The notes: generated by a model from the sequence alone, not told the origin. A stretch of 64,000 bases of DNA from Thioclava sp. ES.031 (GCF_002563775.1 NZ_PDJO01000001.1:2482501-2546500); one strand, 5' to 3'. Numbered from the stretch's first letter, positions 38,118 to 47,591 are shown. Translations and numbers: made by a program.

Positions 38118-38861
38118 ATGACCGAGTATTTCGAGACCCAAGAAGGCCGCCGCATCGCCTATAACCTGACGCCAGGCAAAGGGCCGGGCGTGGTGTTCCT
38201 CGGCGGGTTCAAATCCGACATGGAAGGCACGAAGGCGCTGGCGCTCGAGGACTGGGCCAAGCGCGAAGGCCGCGCCTTCCTGCGCTTCGACTATTCCGGC
38301 CACGGTGTCTCGGACGGCGCATTCGAGGACGGCGCCATCGGCGACTGGTTCGAGGATGCGCGCGACGTGATCATGGCCAAGACCGAAGGCCCGCAGATCC
38401 TCGTGGGCTCCTCGATGGGCGGCTGGATCTCGCTTCTGATGTCACGCGAACATCCCGAGAAAGTCGCAGGCCTCGTCACCATCGCCGCCGCCCCCGATTT
38501 CACCGAAGACGGCTATTGGGCGAGCTTCGACAAGGAAACCCGGCACAAGCTGGAGAGCGAAGGCTCCATCGCGATCCCGTCGGATTACGGCGAGCCCTAT
38601 GTCATCACGCGCCGCCTGATCAACGAGGGCCGCGAGCGGCTGGTGCTGCGCAGCCCGCTGGCGCTGCCCTTCCCCACGCGTTTCCTGCAAGGCACCGCCG
38701 ACGAGGCCGTCAGCACCGAGACCGCGATCCGGCTGCTGGAGCATGCCGAGGGCGAGGACATGCGCCTGACCCTGGTCAAAGGCGCCGATCACCGCTTCTC
38801 GGACCCCGATTGCCTCGCGCTGATCGAGACCGCGCTGGCGGAGGTGCTCGCCCGGCTGTGA
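38118..38861 (+). CDS. Alpha/beta hydrolase (ABHD10-like)
   Basis: 247 residues. VVFLGGFKSDMEGTKA begins the fold, LRFDYSGHGVSDG provides the oxyanion loop, LVGSSMGGW contains the nucleophile Ser, and GADHRFSD the catalytic His. The layout resembles ABHD10-type esterases/thioesterases; the substrate is not known. GGGAG precedes the ATG at 38118, which is preferred over an earlier in-frame ATG. Confidence 0.83.
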   Translation: MTEYFETQEGRRIAYNLTPGKGPGVVFLGGFKSDMEGTKALALEDWAKREGRAFLRFDYSGHGVSDGAFEDGAIGDWFEDARDVIMAKTEGPQILVGSSMGGWISLLMSREHPEKVAGLVTIAAAPDFTEDGYWASFDKETRHKLESEGSIAIPSDYGEPYVITRRLINEGRERLVLRSPLALPFPTRFLQGTADEAVSTETAIRLLEHAEGEDMRLTLVKGADHRFSDPDCLALIETALAEVLARL

Positions 38862-38958
38862 TCCGCCGCTTGCGGCATTTCGATTTGCTTGGCCTCGCCC
38901 CTTGCGGCACACTCGACGCGAGAAGCGCGAAAACGCGCCGCGATTGAGGTTTCGAGCG

Positions 38959-39669
38959 ATGCCAAGCGACCCGCTGGTCTTTCTACCCGGATTCATGTGC
39001 GACGCACGGCTGTTCTGGCACCCGCTGCAAGAGCTGTCCACCGAGCGCTCGGTGATGGTGGCGCGGCTGCGTGGCGCGACGATCGAAGAGATGGCGCAGC
39101 GGGTGCTCGACGAGGCCCCGCCGCAATTCGCGCTGGTCGGGCATTGGCTGGGCGCGATCGTCGCGATCGAAATCCTGCGCCGCGCCCCCGACCGCGTCAG
39201 TCAGGTCGCGCTGCTCGACGTCTCCCCCCTGCCCGAGATGCCGCAGGTCGCCGCCGCGCGCGAGACGCGGATCGTGAAGGCGCTCACCGGGCGGCTCGAC
39301 GAGATGATGCTCGAAGAAGTCCCCGCCGAGAGCCTCGCCCCCGATCCCGGCCGCGCCGAGATTCAGGCGATGATGCTGGAGATGGCGGCAGGCTTGGGCG
39401 CCGACACGTTCGAGGTGCAATCGCGCGCCCTGATGCGCCGCCCCGACCTGCAACGCACGCTGCGCGCCACGAAAACCCGCGCGCTGCTGATGTGCGGCGA
39501 ATACGACAAGATCTGCCCACCGCGCCGCCACGAATTCCTCGCCGAACTGATGCCCCACGCCGAATTTCGCCTGATCCTCGGCGCAGGCCACCTGAGCCCG
39601 CTGGAGCAACCCGAGAAGATCACCCAAGGCCTGCGCGACTGGCTGGAGGCGCCGTTATTGTTGGCGTGA
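38959..39669 (+). CDS. Alpha/beta hydrolase with substituted nucleophile (GHWLG)
   Basis: 236 residues of alpha/beta hydrolase fold starting DPLVFLPGFMCDARLFW. The nucleophile elbow, usually GxSxG, reads VGHWLGAIVAIEIL, so residue 63 is Trp (codon TGG at 39145-39147) in place of Ser; one base separates TGG from TCG. The other triad members look intact: Asp in MCGEYDKICPP and His in GAGHLSPLEQPE. The frame is otherwise undamaged. It is either catalytically dead or repurposed, recently mutated, or affected by a sequencing error. Its last 15 nt overlap the convergent NERD gene. Confidence 0.75.
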   Translation: MPSDPLVFLPGFMCDARLFWHPLQELSTERSVMVARLRGATIEEMAQRVLDEAPPQFALVGHWLGAIVAIEILRRAPDRVSQVALLDVSPLPEMPQVAAARETRIVKALTGRLDEMMLEEVPAESLAPDPGRAEIQAMMLEMAAGLGADTFEVQSRALMRRPDLQRTLRATKTRALLMCGEYDKICPPRRHEFLAELMPHAEFRLILGAGHLSPLEQPEKITQGLRDWLEAPLLLA

Positions 39670-40434
39670 GAACGCAACAACCTTCGGGGCTTCGACTTTC
39701 CGGGTTCCACGGCACTTCGGGAAATTCGTGCAGCCCAGGAAGACGTCATTCGTCTTCTTGCTACGGCGCTCGACCATCGCGGATCCGCATCGCGGACACG
39801 CATCTGTCGACGCCTGCGCTTCGACTCGCGTCCTGACGTTCTTGATGTGCTGCTGCGTGGTCCTCAAACCCCGCTCGAACCGTCGGCTTTCCAACGCCTG
39901 ACATAGCGCCTCAACCTCACCCTCCGTGAGTATCACTTGGTGGGGAGACTTCAGAAAGTTGAGCATCGAGTTCCGTCGCCAGTGAACGCTGGGAGGAAAC
40001 TCGGTTTTCGGGACCGCCCCACCAACGAAGACGATAACCCCCTGAACCTTGCTGCCGTCTACACCAAGACAGTCTTCAATCGCTTTGATGTGCTTGTAGT
40101 TTTGCCGCAGCGGATTCTGAAACTTGGTCTTTTTCTTATAGAGAACCTGCGTCCACTGAGATTGCCTCTCCGCACCGAATATCCAACCGCTCATGTTCTT
40201 GGTCTCAATCACGAACACGCCGCTCCGCGAAATGAGGACATGATCGATTTGCGTTGTCCCGTCCTTCACGGGCAGGGTCACATCATCGAAAAGATGCATA
40301 CCCCCTTCTTCAGCGAGCTTCTTGAGCCCTTTGCTGACGTAAACCTCTCCGATGAACCCCTTGAAGCGTGGGGATTTTACGATCGCGGCTAAGAGGAGGA
40401 GGAGAAGCACAACGGGGAAAAACAATGCGTCCAT
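39655..40434 (-). CDS. NERD-domain nuclease-like protein with topoisomerase-type zinc ribbon
   Basis: 259 residues: an N-terminal membrane helix (about 3-19), a NERD domain (about 27-150; GFIGEVYVSKGL, QIDHVLISRSGVFVIETKN with D, E-x-K of a nuclease core), and a C-terminal zinc ribbon (CPRCGSAMVERRSKKTNDVFLGCTNFPKCRG) as in topoisomerase IA tails. GC content is lower than that of the neighbours, which suggests acquisition. NERD proteins occur in mobile and defence contexts, but no partner gene is present. Its 3' end overlaps the convergent hydrolase by 15 nt. Confidence 0.85.
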   Translation of the reverse strand: MDALFFPVVLLLLLLAAIVKSPRFKGFIGEVYVSKGLKKLAEEGGMHLFDDVTLPVKDGTTQIDHVLISRSGVFVIETKNMSGWIFGAERQSQWTQVLYKKKTKFQNPLRQNYKHIKAIEDCLGVDGSKVQGVIVFVGGAVPKTEFPPSVHWRRNSMLNFLKSPHQVILTEGEVEALCQALESRRFERGLRTTQQHIKNVRTRVEAQASTDACPRCGSAMVERRSKKTNDVFLGCTNFPKCRGTRKVEAPKVVAFSRQQ

Positions 40435-40510
40435 AATTTCGGTCTCAAAAAATCAAAGTGATTTTCCGATCATGCGCCGAAACCCGTCAAAACGATGGCG
40501 AAGTCGCGAA

Positions 40511-40539
40511 TAAAAAAGCGCTGCCGAAGCAGCGCTTTT
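40511..40539. terminator. Bidirectional terminator beside phaZ
   Basis: AAAAGCGCTGC/GCAGCGCTTTT is a perfect 11-bp stem with a CGAA loop; A-run and T-run flank it on both sides. It serves phaZ (minus), whose stop is 27 nt away. Confidence 0.85.
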
Positions 40540-40565
40540 CTAAAACTCTCGCGAAGGTCGAAGTC

Positions 40566-41876
40566 TCACCCCGCCTCGGCCGTCTTCACCGGCTTCTTGC
40601 GGATCGGCGTGACCGTCGCGGGCTTGCCCTTCCCGGGCGCGGGGTTATCCGCGTTCTCATCGATGAAATCGAGCACCAGCGGGCGGATGTTGTTGCGCCA
40701 GCTGGAGCCTGCGAAGATGCCGTAATGGCCTGCGCCGGGCTCGAGATGTTGCTGCTTCATCGAATCCGGCACGCCCGAGCACAGATCGAGCGCGGCGACG
40801 CATTGGCCGGGGGCGGAGATATCGTCCTTCTCGCCCTCCACGGTCTTCACCGCGACCTTGGTGATCTTCGAGATATCGACCATCTTGCCCGCGACTTCGA
40901 AGCGGTTCTGGGCGATCTCGAGCCCCTTGAAGATGCGCTCGACGGTGGAGAGGTAGAACTCCGCCGTCATATCCATCACCGCGAGATACTCGTCATAGAA
41001 GCGGTAATGCTTGTCATGCTCGGAGCCTTCGCCCTGCGCCTCGCTCCAGATCTTCTCCTGGAAGGCCTGCGCGTGCTTGTCCATGTTCATCGAGATGAAC
41101 GAGGCGAGCTGCATCAGGCCCGGATAGACCAGACGGCCCGCGCCCTTGTATTTGAAGCCGACGCGCTGGATCACCATCTGCTCGAGCTGGCCCATCGTGA
41201 CGCGGCGCCCGAAATCGGTGACCTCGGTGGCCTGCGCGTCGGGGTCGATCGGACCGCCGATCAGGGTCAGCGTGCGCGGCTGCGCGGCCGGGTCTTCCTC
41301 GGCCAGATAGGCGGTCGCGGCCAGCGCGAGCGGTGCCGGCTGACACACGGCGATCACGTTGCAGTCAGGGCCCATCTTCTTCATGAAATCGACAAGATAG
41401 AGGGTATAATCCTCGATATCGAACTTGCCTTCGGACACGGGGATGTCGCGCGCATTATGCCAATCGGTCACCCACACATCCGCATCGGGCAGCAGCGAGG
41501 CCACGGTCGAGCGCAGCAGCGTCGCGTAATGGCCCGACATCGGCGCCACCAGCAGGATGCGCCGCTCCATCGGCTCGCGACCGTGGACGTTGAAATGCAC
41601 GAGGCTGCCGAAGGGCTTGTCGAGCACGGTCTCGACCTCGACGAGGTGATCGCGCCCGTCTTCGGCTGCGATCGAATGGATGCCCCAGTCGGGCTTGATC
41701 ACCATCCGTGCGAACGAGCGCTCCGTCACGCGGCCCCAGGCCGACATGATCTTGAACATCGGATGCGGGGCGAGACCCCAGACCGGGTAGGAGGCCATGG
41801 CGCGCGCCGAGGCGCCCATCCACTCGTTCGTGTTCCTGAAGGTCTCCATCAGGTCGTAGGACATGATCGTTTTCAT
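40566..41876 (-). CDS. phaZ: Intracellular polyhydroxybutyrate depolymerase
   Basis: 436 residues starting MKTIMSYDLMETFRNTNEWM. The nucleophile is Cys178 in VIAVCQPAPLAL, as in intracellular PhaZ enzymes, and GAGHYGIFAGSSWRNNI near the end provides the His. It mobilises stored PHB inside the cell. The ATG at 41876 follows GAGGAG. It is divergent from phaC across 110 nt, so storage and mobilisation share a regulatory gap. Confidence 0.95.
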   Translation of the reverse strand: MKTIMSYDLMETFRNTNEWMGASARAMASYPVWGLAPHPMFKIMSAWGRVTERSFARMVIKPDWGIHSIAAEDGRDHLVEVETVLDKPFGSLVHFNVHGREPMERRILLVAPMSGHYATLLRSTVASLLPDADVWVTDWHNARDIPVSEGKFDIEDYTLYLVDFMKKMGPDCNVIAVCQPAPLALAATAYLAEEDPAAQPRTLTLIGGPIDPDAQATEVTDFGRRVTMGQLEQMVIQRVGFKYKGAGRLVYPGLMQLASFISMNMDKHAQAFQEKIWSEAQGEGSEHDKHYRFYDEYLAVMDMTAEFYLSTVERIFKGLEIAQNRFEVAGKMVDISKITKVAVKTVEGEKDDISAPGQCVAALDLCSGVPDSMKQQHLEPGAGHYGIFAGSSWRNNIRPLVLDFIDENADNPAPGKGKPATVTPIRKKPVKTAEAG

Positions 41877-41986
41877 ATGCAACTCCTCGGGGCGGGCCAC
41901 GCACTCACTCGGCAATGGAAACGCCGCTTTACCCCAAGACTGCGGCGATATTATGCTGGTGCAGAGGATAGGGAGGAATATCATTT

Positions 41987-43798
41987 ATGACAACCGAGGA
42001 GACGGACAAAATTGCTGCATCGCAGAAGATGCAAGACAATCTGGCGCGCATCGAAGAACTGACCGAGCGCATGGTCGACGCGATCGCCCATAAGCGACCG
42101 ATGAATCCGGCCCTCGAAGGCCCCGGCGCCGATCTCTACATGACGTCCTCCGCCGCCATGATGAATGAGTGGCTCGAAAAACCCTCGAAAATCCTCGAAG
42201 CCCAGGTGAATTACTGGGGTCAGGCGATGAAGCATTACCTCGAAGCGCAGGAGGCGCTCGCCAAGGGCGCGTTCCGCCCGCCCGAGGACCCCGGCCCGTC
42301 CGACCCGCGCTTCGCCAATCCTCTCTGGGACAGCCACCCCTATTTCAACTACATCAAACAGCAGTATCTGATCGCGGCCAAAGGCGTGAAAGAGGCGGTC
42401 GACAAGCTCGACGATCTCGACCCGGTGGACCGTCAGCGACTGAACTACTTCTCGCGCCAGATCATCGACCTGATGGCGCCCACGAATTTCCTCGCCACCA
42501 ACCCCGACGCGCTGGAGAAGGCGATCGAGACCGAGGGCGAGAGCCTCGTGAAAGGGCTCGAGAACCTCGTGCGCGACATCGAGGCGAACCGCGGCGATCT
42601 TCTGGTGACGCTGGCCGACAAGGACGCCTTCACCGTGGGCGAGAATATCGGCACGGCCGAGGGCGCGGTGGTCTATCGCAACCGCCTGTTCGAGCTGATC
42701 CAGTACACGCCGACCACCGAAAAGGTTCACAAGACCCCGCTGGTGATCTTCCCGCCCTGGATCAACCGCTTCTACATCATGGACCTGAAGCCGCAGAATT
42801 CGCTGATCCGCTGGATCGTCGATCAGGGCTTCACGCTCTTCGTGGTGAGCTGGAAGAACCCCGATCAGAGCTATGCCGATGTCGGCATGGATGACTATGT
42901 GCAGGAGGGCTACCTGACCGCGATCGACGAGGTGAAGAAGATCACCGGCGAGAAGAAGGTCAACGCGGTGGGCTACTGCATCGCGGGCACCACGCTCTCG
43001 CTGACACTGGGCCTTCTGAACAAGCGCAAGGACAAGTCGATCAACTCGGCCACCTTCTTCACCACGCTCACCGATTTCTCGGATCAGGGCGAATTCGCGG
43101 TCTTCCTGCAGGACGATTTCGTCGACGGGATCGAGCGGCAATGCAAGGCCGACGGGGTGCTCGACAGCTACTTCATGTCGCGCACCTTCTCCTATCTGCG
43201 CTCGAACGACCTGATCTATCGGCCCGCGATCCGCAGCTACATGATGGGGGAATCCCCGCCCGCCTTCGACCTGCTGTTCTGGAACGGCGACTCGACGAAC
43301 CTGCCGGGCAAGATGGCGGTCGAGTATCTGCGCGGGCTCTGCCAGAAGGACCGCTTCGCGCGCGACGGCTTCGAGGTGCTGGGCGAGACGGTCAAGGTCT
43401 CGGACGTGAATGTGCCGCTTATGGCGATCGCCTGCGAGACCGACCACATCGCGCCCTGGGTCGCCTCGTTCAACGGGGTCGCGAAGATGGGATCGAAGGA
43501 CAAAACCTTCATCCTGTCGCAATCGGGCCATATCGCCGGGATCGTGAACCCGCCCAGCAAGAAAAAATACGGCCATTACACCTCCGAAGCTCCGATCGCG
43601 AATCCCGACGAATGGCGCGCGCAGGCGGAATTCCACGAGGGAAGCTGGTGGCCGCGCTGGGGCGAATGGCTGGCCAAGAAGTCCGGCGCGATGGTGCCCG
43701 CACGCCAGCCCGGCGATGCAGATCACCCGGTTTTGGCTGATGCGCCCGGCACTTATGTCAAAGAGATAGTTAAGATAAAACTTTCCCGCTTGGGTTGA
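41987..43798 (+). CDS. phaC: Class I polyhydroxyalkanoate synthase
   Basis: 603 residues. The lipase-like box GYCIAGTTL holds the nucleophile Cys; VVSWKNPD, the downstream Asp in CETDHIAPW and the His in SQSGHIAGIVNPP complete the set. It polymerises 3-hydroxyacyl-CoA on the granule surface. AGGGAGGA precedes the ATG. phaP follows after a 124-nt promoter region. Confidence 0.97.
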   Translation: MTTEETDKIAASQKMQDNLARIEELTERMVDAIAHKRPMNPALEGPGADLYMTSSAAMMNEWLEKPSKILEAQVNYWGQAMKHYLEAQEALAKGAFRPPEDPGPSDPRFANPLWDSHPYFNYIKQQYLIAAKGVKEAVDKLDDLDPVDRQRLNYFSRQIIDLMAPTNFLATNPDALEKAIETEGESLVKGLENLVRDIEANRGDLLVTLADKDAFTVGENIGTAEGAVVYRNRLFELIQYTPTTEKVHKTPLVIFPPWINRFYIMDLKPQNSLIRWIVDQGFTLFVVSWKNPDQSYADVGMDDYVQEGYLTAIDEVKKITGEKKVNAVGYCIAGTTLSLTLGLLNKRKDKSINSATFFTTLTDFSDQGEFAVFLQDDFVDGIERQCKADGVLDSYFMSRTFSYLRSNDLIYRPAIRSYMMGESPPAFDLLFWNGDSTNLPGKMAVEYLRGLCQKDRFARDGFEVLGETVKVSDVNVPLMAIACETDHIAPWVASFNGVAKMGSKDKTFILSQSGHIAGIVNPPSKKKYGHYTSEAPIANPDEWRAQAEFHEGSWWPRWGEWLAKKSGAMVPARQPGDADHPVLADAPGTYVKEIVKIKLSRLG

Positions 43799-43804
43799 AA
43801 ATTT

Positions 43805-43855
43805 CTGCAGCGCAGCAATTCTTCTCTTGAAATGCTGCGCCGCAGCATGTATATA
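43805..43855 (+). promoter_or_regulatory. phaP promoter with two PhaR operators
   Basis: Two exact CTGC-N3-GCAG palindromes lie at 43805-43815 and 43835-43845, 30 bp apart. A sigma-70 promoter TTGAAA (43827-43832), 17-nt spacer, TATATA (43850-43855) has the second palindrome inside its spacer, so a bound repressor would block RNA polymerase. CTGC-N3-GCAG is the reported PhaR site of Rhodobacter and relatives; PhaR leaves DNA when PHB granules form. Confidence 0.85.
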
Positions 43856-43922
43856 CGTTGCGTAACCCAAAGGGCCCCGCCAACGTTCCAGACCACGGGC
43901 CCCAACCCAACGGAGCACTCAC

Positions 43923-44372
43923 ATGGCTAAGACCCAAGACTACACCAAGATCATGCAGGACATGATGGCATCCTTCCCCGTCGACACCTCGAAATTCCAA
44001 GACGCTTTCAAATCGCAAGCGGCTCTGGGCGAGAAGATGTCGCAGGTGGCGCTTGAAGCTGCCGGCAAGTCGACCGAAATCTCGACCAAATGGACCAAGG
44101 GCACCATCGACAAGATGGGCGACCTGACCAAGACCAAGGAAGAGCCCGCCGATTACGCCAAGGCGATGAGCGACTTCGCATCGGCTTCGGCCGAGATGGC
44201 TGCCGAAAACATGGCCGCTTTCGCTGAAATCGCGAAAAAGGTTCAGATGGACACCGTCGAGCTGATGATGGCCGCTGGCAAGGACATGTCGGAAGAAGCC
44301 TCCGCAAACGTCAAGAAGGCGACCGCCGACATGACCGCTGCGACGAAGAAAGCCACCGCGGCTGCGAAGTAA
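43923..44372 (+). CDS. phaP: Phasin
   Basis: 149 residues, all helical and without cysteine, with the phasin_2 pattern: DYTKIMQDMMASFPVDTSKFQDAFKSQAALGEKMSQVALEAA and repeated Ala/Lys/Met heptads ending KKATAAAK. It coats PHB granules and limits their size. It has its own promoter with PhaR sites and its own terminator, so it is a strongly expressed single gene. Confidence 0.92.
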   Translation: MAKTQDYTKIMQDMMASFPVDTSKFQDAFKSQAALGEKMSQVALEAAGKSTEISTKWTKGTIDKMGDLTKTKEEPADYAKAMSDFASASAEMAAENMAAFAEIAKKVQMDTVELMMAAGKDMSEEASANVKKATADMTAATKKATAAAK

Positions 44373-44423
44373 GAATTCACCGCGGGCACCGGCTTCCTCC
44401 TCCCAGTCGGCCCCGCGTATCTC

Positions 44424-44456
44424 GGGCGCGCCCTCGTGGCGCGCCCTTTTTCTTTT
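44424..44456 (+). terminator. Intrinsic terminator of phaP
   Basis: GGGCGCGCC/GGCGCGCCC with a CTCGT loop followed by TTTTTCTTTT. Confidence 0.9.
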
Positions 44457-44522
44457 ATTGCTTTTGGCAGCGCGGCGTCACACAATCGCTGCACAAGCAC
44501 AATCCGGGGAGGATCGCATCAC

Positions 44523-45071
44523 ATGGCCGAAGACGAAAAGCCCTTGCTGATCAAGCGTTACGCCAGCCGCCGTCTCTACAACACCGAGACCAGCGATTAC
44601 GTGACGCTCGAAGACATCGCGAAATTCATCCGCGACGGGCGCGAGGTGCAGATTGTCGATCTGAAATCGGGCGACGACCTGACGCGGCAATATCTTCTGC
44701 AGATCGTGGCCGAGCACGAAAGCCGCGGCGAGAATGTCCTGCCGGTCGATGTGCTGACCGATCTGGTGCGCTCCTATACGGGGGCGGCGCAATCGGTGGT
44801 GCCGCAATTCCTCGCAGCCAGCTTCGAGATGCTGCGCGAGGGGCACTCGCAGATGCTCGAGAATATGAACAAGATGCCGAATCCCATGTCCTCCATGCCG
44901 GGCTTCGAGGCGCTGCAGGCGCAGCAACAGGCCTTCTTGCAGAACATGATGGCCGGCTGGGGCACGGCAGGCTCGTCCGGCCCCGCGCCCGAGAGCGGCG
45001 ATGATCGCGGCGAGTTGGACTCGATCAAGAAACAGCTCGCCGATCTGCAGAGCAAGCTCAACAAGATGTAA
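44523..45071 (+). CDS. phaR: PHB-responsive repressor PhaR
   Basis: 182 residues. The N-terminal DNA-binding module is LLIKRYASRRLYNTETSDYVTLEDIAKFIRDG (about 7-38) and the PHB accumulation domain LPVDVLTDLVRSYTGAAQ follows (about 75-95). A Met/Gln-rich stretch ends in a helix. It represses phaP and usually itself; the upstream gap has only TGC-rich degenerate half sites. GGGGAGGA lies 9 nt before the ATG. Confidence 0.95.
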   Translation: MAEDEKPLLIKRYASRRLYNTETSDYVTLEDIAKFIRDGREVQIVDLKSGDDLTRQYLLQIVAEHESRGENVLPVDVLTDLVRSYTGAAQSVVPQFLAASFEMLREGHSQMLENMNKMPNPMSSMPGFEALQAQQQAFLQNMMAGWGTAGSSGPAPESGDDRGELDSIKKQLADLQSKLNKM

Positions 45072-45076
45072 GCGAG

Positions 45077-45099
45077 AGGCGCCCGAGCGGCGCCTTTTT
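45077..45099 (+). terminator. Intrinsic terminator of phaR
   Basis: AGGCGCC/GGCGCCT with a CGAGC loop and a TTTTT tract, 6 nt after the phaR stop. Confidence 0.9.
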
Positions 45100-45115
45100 C
45101 TTGGCCCATAGCCAA

Positions 45116-45249
45116 GGGGGCGCTGCCCCCTCGGTGCTGCGCACCTCACCCCCGGGATATTTTGACCAAAACGAAGGGGCAGCCGCCTCTGGTCTTCGCC
45201 TTGGCCGAAATATCCCGGGGGAGCGCGTCAGCGCGGGGGCAGCGCCCCC
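45116..45249. repeat. Intergenic repeat, tail-to-tail inverted pair (copies i and j)
   Basis: Copy i (plus): GGGGGC/GCCCCC hairpin (45116-45130), GGTGC/GCACC hairpin (45133-45145), core at 45149-45162, tail CCAAAACGAAGGGG. Copy j (minus): core at 45208-45221, GCGC-GTCA-GCGC hairpin, GGGGGC/GCCCCC hairpin (45235-45249), tail CCAAGGCGAAG. The core-to-core span is 73 nt, identical to the pair at 1281-1353. The remaining gap to thrS (45250-45413) holds another GC hairpin near 45270-45295 and nothing else recognisable. Confidence 0.87.
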
Positions 45250-45413
45250 TCCTGCGTTTTGTCGCCCTCCGGCGACGGGGGCAGCCCCCCCCCTGCGACA
45301 TCTCCCCCTGCCCCGCCCCATTGACAGCCGCGCGCGAGCCGCGCAAAAGGCTCGGGAACCATATATCCCGCAACCGGGCGTTCCGTGGGCGCCAAACCGA
45401 CGAGGAGGACGAC

Positions 45414-47363
45414 ATGTCCCAGATCTCCCTCACCTTTCCCGATGGCAATTCGCGCGACTACGACGCGGGCGTGACGCCGGCCGAAGTGGCCGCCTCGATC
45501 GCACCATCGCTGGCGAAGAAAGCGATCTCCGCGCAAGTGAATGACGCGCATTGGGATCTGCAATGGCCGATCCAGGAAGACGCGCAGATCGCCATCAACA
45601 CGATGCAGGATGACGGCCCCGCGCTGGAGCTGATCCGCCACGACCTCGCCCATATCATGGCCCGCGCCGTGCAGGAGCTCTATCCCGGCGTGAAGGTCAC
45701 GATCGGCCCGGTCCGCGACAATGGCTGGTTCTACGACTTCGACCGCGAAGAGCCCTTCACGCCCGAAGACCTCGGCGCGATCGAGAAGAAGATGCGCGAG
45801 ATCATCAACGCGCGCGACGCCATCAAGACCGAGGTCTGGAGCCGCAAACACGCGATCGACCACTATCTGACGACGAACGAGCCCTACAAGGTCGAGCTGA
45901 TCAACCGGATCCCGCAAGGCGAGGACATCCGGATGTATTGGCACGGCAACTGGCAGGATCTCTGCCGCGGTCCGCACCTGCAGCATACCGGTCAGGTTCC
46001 GGCGGATGCGTTCAAGCTGACCCATGTCGCGGGCGCCTATTGGCTGGGCGATTCCAGCCGTCCGATGCTGCAGCGCATCTATGGCGTGGCCTTCAAAAAC
46101 AAGAAGGACCTCAACGCCTGGGTCACGATGATGGAGGAGGCCGCCAAGCGCGACCACCGCAAGCTCGGCCGCGAGATGGATCTCTTCCACATGCAGGAAG
46201 AGGCGCCGGGCCAGATCTTCTGGCACCCGAACGGCTGGACCATCTACACCGCGCTGCAGGACTACATGCGCCGCAAGCAGCGCGCCGACGGCTATGTCGA
46301 GGTGAACACGCCGCAGGTGGTGAACCGCAAGCTCTGGGAAGCCTCGGGCCACTGGGAGAACTATCAGGAGAACATGTTCATCGTCGAAGTTGACGAGGAT
46401 CATGCGCGCGAGAAGACGGTCAACGCGCTCAAGCCGATGAACTGCCCCTGCCACGTCCAGATCTTCAATCAGGGCGTCAAATCCTATCGCGACCTGCCCC
46501 TGCGCATGGCCGAGTTCGGCTCCTGCGCGCGCTACGAGCCCTCGGGCGCGCTGCACGGCATCATGCGCGTGCGCGGCTTCACGCAGGACGACGCGCATAT
46601 CTTCTGCACCGAAGATCAAATCGAGGTGGAAACCGAGAAATTCATCAAGTTCCTCTCGGGGATCTATGACGATCTCGGCTTCACCGACTGGCGCATCAAG
46701 CTGTCGACGCGCCCGGAAAAGCGCATCGGTAGCGATGAGAGCTGGGATTACACCGAAGCCGCGCTCGGCAATGCCTGCAAGGCCGCCGGTTACGATTACG
46801 AGATCTTCGAAGGCGAAGGCGCGTTCTACGGGCCGAAGCTGGAATTCGTGCTCACCGACGCGATCGGGCGCGACTGGCAATGCGGCACGCTGCAGGTCGA
46901 CACCAACCTGCCCGAGCGGTTGGATGCGGAATTCGTGGGCTCCGATGGCGAACGCCACCGCCCCGTGATGCTGCACCGTGCGGTGCTGGGCTCGTTCGAG
47001 CGTTTCATCGGCATGCTGATCGAGAACTTCGCGGGCAAGATGCCGCTCTGGCTCGCGCCGCGTCAGGTGGTCGTGGCCTCGATCGTCTCGGATGCCGACG
47101 ACTACGTGCTGGAAGTGACCGAAAAGCTGCGCGCCGCCGGTATCCGCGCCGAGGCCGACACCCGCAACGAGAAGATCAACTACAAGGTCCGCGAGCACTC
47201 GCTCGGCAAGGTCCCCTACATCTTCGCGATCGGGATGAAAGAGGTCGAGGAGCGCACGGTTTCGGTCCGCAAACTCGGCGATACCCGCACCTCCACGGTG
47301 GCGATCGACGAGATCGTGGCGCAGCTGATCACCGAATCGACGCCGCCTGATTTGCGCGAATAA
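45414..47363 (+). CDS. thrS: Threonyl-tRNA synthetase
   Basis: 649 residues: TGS domain (1-60; [13 protein letters not shown]), editing domain with [12 protein letters not shown], class II catalytic core ([12 protein letters not shown] with a zinc Cys, [26 protein letters not shown]) and the anticodon domain. The start at 45414 follows CGAGGAGGA; the frame is open further upstream only through the repeat element. It stands as a single gene. Confidence 0.97.
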   Translation: MSQISLTFPDGNSRDYDAGVTPAEVAASIAPSLAKKAISAQVNDAHWDLQWPIQEDAQIAINTMQDDGPALELIRHDLAHIMARAVQELYPGVKVTIGPVRDNGWFYDFDREEPFTPEDLGAIEKKMREIINARDAIKTEVWSRKHAIDHYLTTNEPYKVELINRIPQGEDIRMYWHGNWQDLCRGPHLQHTGQVPADAFKLTHVAGAYWLGDSSRPMLQRIYGVAFKNKKDLNAWVTMMEEAAKRDHRKLGREMDLFHMQEEAPGQIFWHPNGWTIYTALQDYMRRKQRADGYVEVNTPQVVNRKLWEASGHWENYQENMFIVEVDEDHAREKTVNALKPMNCPCHVQIFNQGVKSYRDLPLRMAEFGSCARYEPSGALHGIMRVRGFTQDDAHIFCTEDQIEVETEKFIKFLSGIYDDLGFTDWRIKLSTRPEKRIGSDESWDYTEAALGNACKAAGYDYEIFEGEGAFYGPKLEFVLTDAIGRDWQCGTLQVDTNLPERLDAEFVGSDGERHRPVMLHRAVLGSFERFIGMLIENFAGKMPLWLAPRQVVVASIVSDADDYVLEVTEKLRAAGIRAEADTRNEKINYKVREHSLGKVPYIFAIGMKEVEERTVSVRKLGDTRTSTVAIDEIVAQLITESTPPDLRE

Positions 47364-47403
47364 TCGCCAATTCAACGGCCTATCGCGAATTTTCACAGAC
47401 CTG

Positions 47404-47423
47404 TGAGGGGCTTACGCCCCTCA
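47404..47423 (+). terminator. Hairpin after thrS
   Basis: TGAGGGGC/GCCCCTCA is a perfect 8-bp stem with a TTAC loop, 41 nt after the thrS stop. There is no T-run. The rest of the gap to 47591 is probably the cold-shock gene promoter and long 5' leader. Confidence 0.45.
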
Positions 47424-47591
47424 TGGAATGTCATTGCATTTTCGCAATTCTCGGAGAGACTTGAATATGCGTGTGTTACAGACTTTCCTACCGCCTCGCT
47501 TCTGAAAAAGGCAGCCGGAAGACCCGAAAGAGACTGGCTGCACGGCCCGGACGCAATATCGCGCCGGGAGACTACGAAGGAGAAGACGGTA

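Noticed and set aside
44460..44515. Possible PhaR sites before phaR
   Set aside because: Only degenerate TGC-rich half-sites are present, with no exact CTGC-N3-GCAG.
45162..45413. Upstream in-frame extension of thrS
   Set aside because: It consists of translated repeat element; the strong GAGGAGG and the TGS-domain start fix the gene at 45414.
47403..47591. N-terminal extension of the cold-shock protein
   Set aside because: CspA proteins start at MATGTVKWF; the region is more likely a long 5' leader.
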